From Lachnospiraceae bacterium (GTDB lineage Bacteria; Bacillota; Clostridia; Lachnospirales; Lachnospiraceae): a stretch of 49,884 nucleotides of DNA. The notes under the pieces are model-generated. The model had not been told where the DNA came from, did no database searches, and saw nothing but the letters and a program-made list of their open reading frames with translations. Numbering within the stretch: the stretch's first letter is position 1; every line of letters begins with the position of its first letter. This document shows, one piece after another, positions 42,113 to 49,827 of the stretch. The stretch spans positions 82,129-132,012 of the forward strand of contig JAUNWX010000003.1 in the NCBI GenBank assembly GCA_030540075.1, read 5' to 3'. A program made the position numbers and the translations under genes.

Positions 42113-42146
42113 AACAGCCTGCCGTTCAAACGGCGGGCCGTCTTTA
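42113..42146 (+). terminator. Possible weak terminator
   Basis: GCCTGCCGTT and ACGGCGGGC pair around CAA, and the following CCGTCTTTAT has only a short T run. It lies about 20 nt after the ketopantoate-reductase-family gene. Confidence 0.45.
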
Positions 42147-42207
42147 TGTGTGCGAAGCTGTAAAGTTTTTATGCATCGACATCATCTGACGGATAGAAGG
42201 AGGTATC

Positions 42208-43119
42208 ATGCCTGTCGAAAACGCTAAAAAAGCCTGGTTTCATCTGCCAGGCCTGTTCGAATACTACGAGCTCTATGCCCGCTTTCTCCCGCTGTACCGT
42301 GCGCATCGGGCGTACTTCTACGACTGGTGCGGGATCGGCTCGATCTATGGTGCACCACGCGACGCGATCTGGAGTGGCGGGCGCATCAGCGATGGCACCG
42401 CCGCCCCGGAAGAGGTGCTGACGCTCATGCGGGCGTATGGTATCTCGGCGCGACTCACCTTCAGTAATTCCATGCTTCAGCCGGAGCATCTGCAGGATCC
42501 GGCATGCAATGCGCTGTGCCGTCTGTTTTCGGAAGGAGCTGCACCGGAAAACGGCGTGATCGTAAGCTCTGATCTGCTGATCGACTATCTCCGGGTCCAC
42601 TATCCGAAGCTCTACCTCGTCTCCTCGACCACGAAGGTACTGACGGATTTTGCAGATCTGCGTCGTGAGCTCACGCGGCCGGAATTCCGCTTCGTGGTGC
42701 CTGATTTCCGTCTGAACAAGGCGCTGCAGCCGCTCGCTGAGCTGCCGCAGGAAGCGAAGGATAAGGTCGAGTTTCTCTGCAACGAGTGCTGCTGGTTCGG
42801 CTGCCGGGATCGAAAGGCCTGCTATGAAGCGGTCAGCCGCATCGCCCTCGGAATTCCCGGACCGGAGCACCACTGCGCTGCCCCACATGCCGCGGAAGGC
42901 TATCGCTTTTCGAAAGCGATGGAGAATCCGGGTTTTATCAGCATCGACGATATCCGGAACAGCTATCTTCCGATGGGCTTCTCCCAGTTTAAGATCGAAG
43001 GGCGTGGCCTCGGCAGTGCACTCATCCTCGAGTTTCTGCTCTACTACCTGACCCGCCCGGAGTACCAGATTCACGTGCGCGAAGCACTCTACCTTGACAA
43101 TATGCTGGACCTCTTCTGA
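42208..43119 (+). CDS. Unknown protein with a Cys-rich cluster (possibly U32/UbiV-like)
   Basis: I do not recognise a characterised family for this 303-residue protein. It is soluble with no signal peptide. The centre alternates strands and helices (IVSSDLLIDYLR, LYLVSSTTK, FRFVVPDFRLNK), like a TIM barrel. A Cys/His cluster follows at ~190-225: CNECCWFGCRDRKACY, then HHC. Near the C-terminus is FISIDDIRNSYLPMGFSQFKIEGRG. The KIEGR motif and cysteines recall peptidase U32/UbiU-UbiV proteins that bind Fe-S clusters, but this is a resemblance only. GAAGGAGGT precedes the ATG. Confidence 0.6.
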   Translation: MPVENAKKAWFHLPGLFEYYELYARFLPLYRAHRAYFYDWCGIGSIYGAPRDAIWSGGRISDGTAAPEEVLTLMRAYGISARLTFSNSMLQPEHLQDPACNALCRLFSEGAAPENGVIVSSDLLIDYLRVHYPKLYLVSSTTKVLTDFADLRRELTRPEFRFVVPDFRLNKALQPLAELPQEAKDKVEFLCNECCWFGCRDRKACYEAVSRIALGIPGPEHHCAAPHAAEGYRFSKAMENPGFISIDDIRNSYLPMGFSQFKIEGRGLGSALILEFLLYYLTRPEYQIHVREALYLDNMLDLF

Positions 43120-43185
43120 TCCACTGCCTGTACCGCTCCATCTTAAGAATTTCGTAATGGGGTATGACCCCCTTAAACTCCGGCA

Positions 43186-43215
43186 TCAAAAAAGCTCCCT
43201 CGCGGGAGCTTTTTC
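43186..43215. terminator. Bidirectional terminator
   Basis: AAAAAAGCTCCC-TCGC-GGGAGCTTTTT is an ideal intrinsic terminator on either strand, placed between the converging unknown gene and dctM. Confidence 0.92.
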
Positions 43216-43252
43216 CTTATGCGCGTGATACACATACGCTTCATGCTATGCC

Positions 43253-44542
43253 TTATGCGAACAGTGCCGGGAACAGGAAGGCCGGAATCTGAAGCCAGAG
43301 GTCCGGGAACAGGATCATAACCGCAAGTACGGCAAGGGAAGACAGGAAGTACGGAAGTGTTCCCTTGAAGGCATCCTCGATCGAGATCTTCGCGATACTC
43401 GATGCGATGAGGAGGCAGAGGCCGTACGGCGGTGTAACGAGGCCGAGTGCCAGGGTTACGATGATGATGAGTCCGAGGATAATCGGGCTGATGCCGAGTG
43501 CTGCAGCGGACGGAAGGATGATCGGGCAGAACAGGATCATCGCCGGTACCGCATCCATGAAGGTTCCGATGAAGAGGAAGAACAGCACAACGACGATCAG
43601 GAATACGGTTCTTCCACCAGGGATGGATACGAAGAAGGACTGTACGATCATGTTCAGCTGGTAGTAGCTGAGAAGCTCACCCAGGGCGTTCGCCGTTGCA
43701 AGTGCAAACAGAGAAAGGGAGGACAGCTTCATGGTCTCGATCAGGATTTTCGGAAGCATGTTGAACTTCAGTGAACGGTAGAAGAACAGGCCGATCAGGA
43801 GTGCATATACACAGCATACCGCGGACGCCTCGGTCGGCGTGAAGAAACCGGTGACGATACCACCGATCAGGATAACCGGGGAAAGCAGGGCCGGAAGGGA
43901 TTCCAGTACGAGCTTCGCCACATCCTTCGCCGGAACCGGATCCATCTTCGGGAAGTTCTTCTTCTTGGAATACATCTTCACGACAGCCATCTGTGAAAGA
44001 CCGAGGAGGATGCCAGGAATAAGACCCGACATGAAAAGTGCACTCGTCGAGCAGTTTGCGATACCCGCATACACAACCATGGTGATACTCGGCGGGATGA
44101 TCGATCCAAGTGTAGAGGAGGCTGCGGTAACACCTACCGCGGTTCCCTCATCATAACCGGTGTCGATCATGGCCGGAATCAGGATGGAACCGATACCTGC
44201 GGTATCGGCCTGTGAAGAACCGGAGATACCACCGAAGACCATGGATACGAGTACGTTTGAGTACGCAAGACCACCACGGAAACGGCCTACCAGCGCATTA
44301 CTGCAGGCAACCAGACGGTCGGTGATGTCACCCTCGTTCATGAGGTTCGCTGCGAGAATGAAGAGCGGAACCGCAAGCAGGGTGAAGGAGTTCATACCGT
44401 TGAACATCTTCGTGAATACGACGGTATTCGGAATCGTCGGCATCGACATGATACCGGTGAAGGAAACCACGCCCAGTGCGAAGGAGATCGGCACACCGAT
44501 GGCAACAAATACGATAAATAAAATAACCAGTAGAGCGCCCAT
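43253..44542 (-). CDS. dctM: TRAP transporter large permease
   Basis: This 429-residue DctM-family protein is a very hydrophobic permease with about 11-12 membrane helices and family motifs such as VPLFILAANLMNEGDIT, GGISGSSQADTAGIGSILIP, PPSITMVVYAG and TPTEASAVC. It forms the sodium-driven channel of the transporter. The ATG overlaps the dctQ stop by one base (TAATG), with GGAGGT inside the dctQ tail, so the two membrane subunits are translationally coupled. It ends at the terminator near 43.2 kb. Confidence 0.94.
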   Translation of the reverse strand: MGALLVILFIVFVAIGVPISFALGVVSFTGIMSMPTIPNTVVFTKMFNGMNSFTLLAVPLFILAANLMNEGDITDRLVACSNALVGRFRGGLAYSNVLVSMVFGGISGSSQADTAGIGSILIPAMIDTGYDEGTAVGVTAASSTLGSIIPPSITMVVYAGIANCSTSALFMSGLIPGILLGLSQMAVVKMYSKKKNFPKMDPVPAKDVAKLVLESLPALLSPVILIGGIVTGFFTPTEASAVCCVYALLIGLFFYRSLKFNMLPKILIETMKLSSLSLFALATANALGELLSYYQLNMIVQSFFVSIPGGRTVFLIVVVLFFLFIGTFMDAVPAMILFCPIILPSAAALGISPIILGLIIIVTLALGLVTPPYGLCLLIASSIAKISIEDAFKGTLPYFLSSLAVLAVMILFPDLWLQIPAFLFPALFA

Positions 44543-45030
44543 TATGCCTTACCTCCGTGAACAAGCTTCATAATCTCTTCATAGATCTGATAAACCAGAT
44601 AGATGCTGGCGGTACCGCCGCAGATTGGAAGACACATCCAGGTCGGGCCTCTCTTGAAGCTCGGAATGTTCGTCCAGGTGTAGTTCCAGAACTGCTTCGT
44701 GATCTGAATGCCATACACCAGCATCAGTACTGCGAAGATCAGCATGACGATGTCGATGACGATCTGAAGTACGCTCTTCGCCTTCTCATTCTTCAGCTTG
44801 TCATAGAAAGAGGTGAATGCGAAGTGACGCTTGTCATCAACCATCGCAGCTCCACCCATAAATACTGCCCAGATGAACGAATACATCGATACATCCTCAG
44901 TCCATGTCGCCGCGATTCCCATAAATCTCGTCGCCATCTGGATAACGACGGTCATCAGGAAGATGAACAGGAATACTGCTGCGACCATGACCTGTAGATT
45001 TTTCAGACCCTTAATTGCTTTTTTCATCAT
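44542..45030 (-). CDS. dctQ: TRAP transporter small permease
   Basis: This 162-residue DctQ-family protein has four membrane helices and the family-type segments FMGIAATWTEDVSMYSFIWAVFMGGAAMVDDKRHF. It complexes with DctM. Two ATGs stand in tandem at 45030 and 45027, and the ribosome site is weak (TTGGGG). A long hairpin separates it from dctP. Confidence 0.9.
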   Translation of the reverse strand: MMKKAIKGLKNLQVMVAAVFLFIFLMTVVIQMATRFMGIAATWTEDVSMYSFIWAVFMGGAAMVDDKRHFAFTSFYDKLKNEKAKSVLQIVIDIVMLIFAVLMLVYGIQITKQFWNYTWTNIPSFKRGPTWMCLPICGGTASIYLVYQIYEEIMKLVHGGKA

Positions 45031-45053
45031 TTAACCCCAAGTATGTAGTGATA

Positions 45054-45128
45054 AAAACAGAGAAGCTGCAATCCGTTCCCTGCAGCGTCTATGATCTGCT
45101 CTTCGTTACGGTCTGCCCGCTTCTCTGT
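45054..45128 (-). terminator. Partial terminator/attenuator between dctP and dctQ
   Basis: On the minus strand ACAGAGAAGC (45128-45119) and GCTTCTCTGT (45068-45059) pair across about 50 nt of further structure (GGGCAG/CTGC-type contacts), then TTTTTA. It would let binding protein be made in excess over the permeases, as is common for such operons. Confidence 0.55.
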
Positions 45129-45216
45129 CTGAGATCTGTTTCAGTTTCTGATCTTTGTTTCGACTTCCGCTGTCAGTGCCAGCTTCGATCGAGACGGATA
45201 TCCGAAAGCCGGATGA

Positions 45217-46311
45217 TTACTTGTTGGCTGGATTTGCCTTCTTTACCATCTCAAGCTCTTCTTCCATACCGTTGTCCTTTGCGAACTTCTCCTGGATCGG
45301 CTCTGCAATCTTCTTGAATGCATCGATATCCATATCCTCAAATGCAGTAACCTCTGCACCGTCCGCGATGACCTTCTCCTTGGAAGACTTGAACATAGAG
45401 TAAACGGTCTCACGCTCAACCTCAGTCGCCTTCTTGCAGGCTGCGTCTACCCACTGCTTCTGCTCATCGGTCAGCTTGTTGTAGCGGTTGCCATCCATGA
45501 GGAGAAGACGGGTTGTGAAATCGTGGTGTGTCTCACAGATATAGTGGCCGTTTGGTGTCTTGTGGTGCTCCTTGAGCATGAAGGATGTGTAGTCATTCTC
45601 TGCGGAATCTACAACGCCCTGCTGTAATGCCTGGTAAAGCTCGCCCCATGCAACAGAGGTAGGAACGGCGCCACACTGCTTCCAGAACTCCTGCTGAACC
45701 TGTGAGGACTGTGTGCGGATGGTCATGCCCTTCAGGTCTGCCGGTGTCTTGATGGCCTTCTTACCATAGTAATCACGTACGGAAGAGGTCCAGTAGCTCA
45801 TTACACGGAAGCCGTTGTTTGTCTTATCGAGGATGGTCTGCTGCATCTTGGCACCGAAATCGCCGTCAAGTGCTGCCTCCCAGTGATCGAAGCTGTCGAA
45901 GATGTAGTACAGGGAGAAGAAATCTACCTCTGGTACACCGATGGATGTCATGAATCCCGGAGATGCAACAACGAGGTCTGCAGCACCCATGGAAAGCTTC
46001 TCTACGAGCTCGTTCTCGTTCTCGCCGAGGGTTCCCTTATGAACGGTTGCGGTCGCCTTTCCGCCGGAAGCCTCCTCCAGTGCTGCCTTAAACGCGTCCA
46101 TACCGATGGAGTATGGGTTCTCCTCAGAGGTCTGGTTCGATGCGATGATCAGGTTAAGCTCAACCTGTGCCGGATCTGCGCCGCCCTTGTTATCCTCAGC
46201 CTTATTCTCTGCGGCTGCCTGAGTTGCTGCCGGTGTGCCGCTGCCTCCACATGCTGCCAGTGACATGGCCATCGCACCTGCTACAACGAGTGATAAAATA
46301 CGCTTTTTCAT
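45217..46311 (-). CDS. dctP: TRAP transporter substrate-binding lipoprotein
   Basis: This 364-residue extracytoplasmic binding protein has a lipobox SLAACGGS (lipidated Cys21) and a low-complexity Ala/Asn/Glu linker to ~50. The DctP fold has the conserved carboxylate-binding Arg region in LKGMTIRTQSSQVQQEFWKQCGAVPTSVAWGELYQALQQGVVDSAEND. The ligand is an organic acid; a uronate or similar sugar acid is suggested by the shared operator motif with uxaB (inference). The start follows AGGGAGG. Confidence 0.93.
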   Translation of the reverse strand: MKKRILSLVVAGAMAMSLAACGGSGTPAATQAAAENKAEDNKGGADPAQVELNLIIASNQTSEENPYSIGMDAFKAALEEASGGKATATVHKGTLGENENELVEKLSMGAADLVVASPGFMTSIGVPEVDFFSLYYIFDSFDHWEAALDGDFGAKMQQTILDKTNNGFRVMSYWTSSVRDYYGKKAIKTPADLKGMTIRTQSSQVQQEFWKQCGAVPTSVAWGELYQALQQGVVDSAENDYTSFMLKEHHKTPNGHYICETHHDFTTRLLLMDGNRYNKLTDEQKQWVDAACKKATEVERETVYSMFKSSKEKVIADGAEVTAFEDMDIDAFKKIAEPIQEKFAKDNGMEEELEMVKKANPANK

Positions 46312-46346
46312 TATGCCTCCCTATGGTATAGAAAAAATTCGTTTCA

Positions 46347-46366
46347 GCGAAAGCGCTTACTTTCGC
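46347..46366. promoter_or_regulatory. Operator in the dctP promoter region
   Basis: An inverted repeat with GCGAAAG and CTTTCGC arms contains GTAAGCGCTT on the minus strand, identical to one half and the centre of the uxaB operator. It lies about 12 nt after the -10 box, a repressor position. Confidence 0.65.
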
Positions 46367-46377
46367 CCAGTGAGGTT

Positions 46378-46405
46378 ATTATACAACTTATACAAATAAT
46401 GTCAA
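46378..46405 (-). promoter_or_regulatory. Sigma-A promoter of dctP-dctQ-dctM
   Basis: On the minus strand, TTGACA (46405-46400) and TATAAT (46383-46378) are both consensus, with a 16-nt spacer. The operator follows directly. Confidence 0.85.
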
Positions 46406-46480
46406 CTTAGTCAACATATCATCCATCATATTTTCGTGGTTATCCGGTCAACTATTTTATATTCAATTTATAAAATGTAA

Positions 46481-46521
46481 AAAAGTGTTCAAAACTGTAT
46501 TTCCAGTTTTGAGCACTTTTT
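46481..46521. terminator. Terminator-like hairpin upstream of the GH13 gene
   Basis: GTGTTCAAAACTG pairs with CAGTTTTGAGCAC (one G-T) around TATTTC, with A and T runs on the two sides. It lies between divergent genes, so it does not end either one. It may be an attenuator for the glycosidase if its promoter lies upstream (a TATAAA stands at ~46470). Confidence 0.6.
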
Positions 46522-46586
46522 CATTTTCTTTTTCGGCGGGCTGATGTAATCTACAGTATAGATTTTTGAGGGGGAAGGTATTGACT

Positions 46587-48269
46587 ATGGAGAAAAAATG
46601 GTGGCACACGAAAACGGCGTATCAGATCTATCCGAAGAGCTTCTATGATACGGACGGGGATGGCATCGGTGATCTTCCGGGCATCATCAGTAAGCTCGAT
46701 TATCTGAAGGATCTCGGCATTGACATCCTCTGGCTCTCGCCGATCTACTGCTCTCCGCTCGCCGATCAGGGCTATGATATCTCAGATTACTACAACATTG
46801 ACCCTCGCTTCGGTACGATGGAGGATATGGACCGGCTGATCGCGGAAGCGAAAAAGCGCGATATGTACATCCTGATGGATCTCGTCGTCAACCACTGCTC
46901 CGATGAGCACGCGTGGTTTCGGAAAGCCTGCGAAGATCCGGAGGGGGAATACGGAAAGTACTTCTATATCGAGGACTGCCCGGATGGGAAGCGGCCATGC
47001 AACTGGCGCTCCTACTTCGGCGGCAGTGTCTGGGAACCACTCCCGGGGCATCCAGACAAGTGCTACCTCCATATGTTCCACAAGAAGCAGCCGGATCTCA
47101 ACTGGGAAAATCCGAAGCTACGTGAGGAAATCTATACGATGATCAACTGGTGGCTCGATAAGGGGCTCGCCGGCTTCCGCATCGACGCGATCATCAACAT
47201 CAAGAAACCGCTCCCGTGGCAGGATTACCCGGCCGACCGTGCCGATGGCCTGTGCAGTGCGAACGAGATGCTGAAGCACGCTGACGGCATCGGGGCCTTC
47301 CTGAGTGAGATGCGCGACCGCTGCTTCCTTCCGCACGGTGCCTTCACCGTCGGTGAGGTCTTCAATGAGAAGCCGGAGGAGCTTCCGGATTTCATCGGTG
47401 ACCACGGCTACTTCTCCTCGATGTTTGATTTTAACGAGACCATCTTCGGTGCCAGCGAGAACGGCTGGTATGATCATGCGCCGATCACCCCGAACGACTA
47501 CCGGAGCTGCTGCTTCGCCAGCCAGAAGAAGGTCGGCGACATCGGTATGCTGTCCAATGTCATCGAAAATCACGATGAACCGCGTGGCGTTTCACGCTAT
47601 ATCCCGGAGGGCGAATGCAGTGATACCGCGAAGAAGCTGCTGGCCACGATAAATATCATGCTCCGCGGCCTCCCGTTTATCTACGAGGGTCAGGAAATCG
47701 GTATGGAAAACGTCGAATTCCAGTCGATTCACGAGGTGAACGATGTTTCAACGCTCGACGAGTACCAGGTCGCACGGAACGCCGGGCTGTCACCGGACGC
47801 CGCCCTGAAGGCCGTCAACCGTCTGAGCCGCGATAATGCCCGGACACCGTTCCAGTGGGATGCTTCGGCCAATGCCGGATTCACGGATGGCACCCCGTGG
47901 CTGCCTGTCAACCGGAACTACACACGGATCAACCTGGAAAGTCAGAAAAACGATCCGGATTCCGTTTACCAGTACTACCGCCGCCTGCTGGCGCTTCGGA
48001 AGGATCCGCGGTATGCCGAGACGGTCGTCTATGGTGATCTCCATCCGGTCTTCGAGGACCACGACCGCGTCATGGCCTACTACCGGACGACGGCTGCACA
48101 GACGCTGCTCGTCATCGGAAACTACAAGACCGAAGCGCAGACCCTGACACTCCCGGCGAAGATCCGAAACGTCGTACTGAACAATCTGCCGCAGCTGAAG
48201 ACCGACGGCGATCAGATCACGCTGGAAGGATACCAGGCCGTTATCCTGGATGTTTCCTCCGATAAGTGA
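46587..48269 (+). CDS. GH13 alpha-glucosidase (oligo-1,6-glucosidase/dextran glucosidase type)
   Basis: This 560-residue cytoplasmic GH13 enzyme cleaves glucose from imported alpha-glucosides. The calcium-loop-like DTDGDGIGDL at ~21-30 is typical of the oligo-1,6-glucosidase group. The catalytic residues are Asp200 (GFRIDAI), Glu257 (TVGEVF) and Asp330 (ENHDEPR). The residue after the nucleophile is Ala, where alpha-1,6-specific enzymes usually have Val, so alpha-1,4 or mixed specificity should be considered. The ATG at 46587 follows GGGGGAAGG at 8 nt. No transporter for sugars is adjacent. Confidence 0.9.
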   Translation: MEKKWWHTKTAYQIYPKSFYDTDGDGIGDLPGIISKLDYLKDLGIDILWLSPIYCSPLADQGYDISDYYNIDPRFGTMEDMDRLIAEAKKRDMYILMDLVVNHCSDEHAWFRKACEDPEGEYGKYFYIEDCPDGKRPCNWRSYFGGSVWEPLPGHPDKCYLHMFHKKQPDLNWENPKLREEIYTMINWWLDKGLAGFRIDAIINIKKPLPWQDYPADRADGLCSANEMLKHADGIGAFLSEMRDRCFLPHGAFTVGEVFNEKPEELPDFIGDHGYFSSMFDFNETIFGASENGWYDHAPITPNDYRSCCFASQKKVGDIGMLSNVIENHDEPRGVSRYIPEGECSDTAKKLLATINIMLRGLPFIYEGQEIGMENVEFQSIHEVNDVSTLDEYQVARNAGLSPDAALKAVNRLSRDNARTPFQWDASANAGFTDGTPWLPVNRNYTRINLESQKNDPDSVYQYYRRLLALRKDPRYAETVVYGDLHPVFEDHDRVMAYYRTTAAQTLLVIGNYKTEAQTLTLPAKIRNVVLNNLPQLKTDGDQITLEGYQAVILDVSSDK

Positions 48270-48297
48270 GGAAATATCTTCATTCCATATTAACAGC

Positions 48298-48705
48298 TCA
48301 TAGTATCCGCAAAACCTGTCCGATATCTGCATTGACACAGACGGAGCGCCGCTCGATCTCCGGTGGACAAACCGCCTGCCCCTGGTTGATACAGGCGTAG
48401 ATTGCGTCTGGATTCTTCGCTGTCATCTGCCAGAACGGATATTTGATGATACCGGGCGTATTGTACCCAACGCCCAATTCCAGAAAGAGGATTTTCCCAC
48501 CTGCCCGGGTGCGGAGAAAGTTCTCATACCGCTCCGCTGCCTGGTGCCAGCCCTCATCCTCTACGAAGGTATCATCGCAGCGGAGGTTCATGGTCAGTGG
48601 TTTTCCACAGTGTGGGCAGACAGGGAGAAGTTCTGTCGGGATTTTCATATTTTCCTGCTGCATGACCATTTCAGAGATTACAGCTGCTTCGGGTTTTCAT
48701 TAAAA
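48298..48705 (-). pseudogene. 5'-truncated SIR2-family protein remnant
   Basis: The 123 codons from the first Met match only the C-terminal part of bacterial SIR2-family proteins of the kind linked to macrodomains: IPTELLPVCPHCGKPLTMNLRCDDTFVEDEGWH, then FLELGVGYNTPGIIKYPFW and YACINQGQAVCP. Homology-like sequence (KPEAAVISEMV) continues upstream to a TGA at about 48707, so the break is just there. The N-terminal NAD-binding half, with its catalytic His and the first zinc Cys pair, is absent. It is probably inactive as a deacetylase or ADP-ribosyltransferase. It lies directly downstream of the DUF6935-type gene. Confidence 0.72.
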
Positions 48706-48714
48706 GTTCTGTAC

Positions 48715-49206
48715 TTATGCCCATGCATCCTCTTCCTTCGGGATCCGGATACCGGTCAGCAGCTGCTGTTCCCACAGGAACCACTCACCGGTCGACGGCT
48801 TATTCCGTAGCTTCAGTGGTCTCGGGCTGTCGGCACCACTGCAGGCCACATAAAGCGTAAGATAGCCATCCTCGCTCCGGCTATTTGCATTTTCCGATAC
48901 CGAAACACGATACGGAAGTGTCGGCGTATAATTATTATCCGGCGTCGAGCCTGCAAAATAAGATCGCATCAAATACGCTTTTCCGCGGAACCGATCCCTG
49001 ATAAACTGCTTATCCATGCCATTTAACGGTCGTGGTCCGCGCAGAAAATCCAGCATTTTTTCGGTCTCCACCGGATTCTCCGGATAGAGAGCCAGCACAG
49101 CCACCGTGAGTGCGGCCACCTCCTCCGGATTCTTCAATGTCGCCTGCGGCATCGCCTTACATTCTTCCAGTGTCTTCGGAAGGCGGTCCATCGTAATCAC
49201 GCTCAT
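48715..49206 (-). CDS. DUF6935-type hypothetical protein
   Basis: This 163-residue protein resembles the DUF6935 family of gut Firmicutes: a helical N-terminal half (NPEEVAALTVAVLALYPEN, MLDFLRGPRPLNGMDKQFIRDRFRGK) and a beta-rich C-terminal half (YFAGSTPDNNYTPTLPYRV, LYVACSGADSPRPLKLR, WFLWEQQLLTGIRIP). Function is unknown. No signal peptide or membrane helix is seen. The ATG at 49206 follows AAGGAGGT; a longer in-frame start lacks one. In related genomes this type of protein is often in accessory clusters (recollection, not checked). Composition is slightly more AT-rich than the housekeeping genes. Confidence 0.7.
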   Translation of the reverse strand: MSVITMDRLPKTLEECKAMPQATLKNPEEVAALTVAVLALYPENPVETEKMLDFLRGPRPLNGMDKQFIRDRFRGKAYLMRSYFAGSTPDNNYTPTLPYRVSVSENANSRSEDGYLTLYVACSGADSPRPLKLRNKPSTGEWFLWEQQLLTGIRIPKEEDAWA

Positions 49207-49291
49207 CACGTACCTCCTTTTCATCACGTACGGGCACTTTCACCTCGCCCCATACTTACACACCTGAACGGATCATCATAAAGAGTTTACC

Positions 49292-49770
49292 TTATAGTAA
49301 CAGTTTACCACAATCCATAGCTGACGCATACAGGTCGGTAATCTTCTGATCGAACTTTCTTTCGCTGGCACGAATCTCACGAATACGCTCCAACTGCTCG
49401 TCAAAATACTTTTCCGTCAGATACGTTCCACGCTTCAGCCGCTCATCATCCATCACCCAGCCTTTGATGGTGTAGTCCTTTGCAATCTGGTTTACCCATT
49501 TACGGAACTGTACGGCCCGCTCAGAATTGACCTTAAAGCCTACGGCAATAATCATTTCCAGAGAATAGTGATTTGTGCTGTAGCTTTTTCCGTCAAGAGC
49601 AGTTATTCGAAATTTTCGAATAACTGAATCCTCCTGTAACTCACTATCCTCGAATATCTTTTTAATATGATAATTGATTGTATTTGTTCCTACATTGTTG
49701 TGGACTGCCTAGATTGACTTCTGGCTGATCTGCTTGCCTGTCACGAGATGGATCTGTATACTGACATGAG
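49292..49770 (-). pseudogene. RhuM-family remnant with internal stop
   Basis: The intact stretch of 87 codons from 49555 (AVGFKVNSERAVQFRKW, WVMDDERLKRG, YFDEQLERIREIRASERKF) is the middle of a RhuM-family protein. The same frame continues upstream without a start (GTNTINYHIKKIFEDSELQ, then VIRKFRITALDGKSYSTNHY) to an in-frame TAG at 49711-49709. Beyond this, IHLVTGKQISQKS still resembles the family's N-terminus. The C-terminal part usual in RhuM (another 150 or so residues) is missing: the frame ends soon after YASAMDC. It is a decayed accessory gene. Confidence 0.75.
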
Positions 49771-49827
49771 ATTAAAAAGAAAGAAGGTCCAGGGTTACCC
49801 TCCTAGCACGTCGTGTCACCCTGAACC
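49771..49827 (-). terminator. Probable terminator of a gene beyond the window
   Basis: On the minus strand GGTTCAGGGT pairs with ACCCTGGACC across a structured loop (CACGAC/GTGCT part), followed by a pyrimidine run, TTCTTTCTTTTT. A second small hairpin (ATGGT-ATCAAA-ACCAT) lies at 49829-49844. No coding sequence was recognised in the last 110 bases. Confidence 0.55.
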
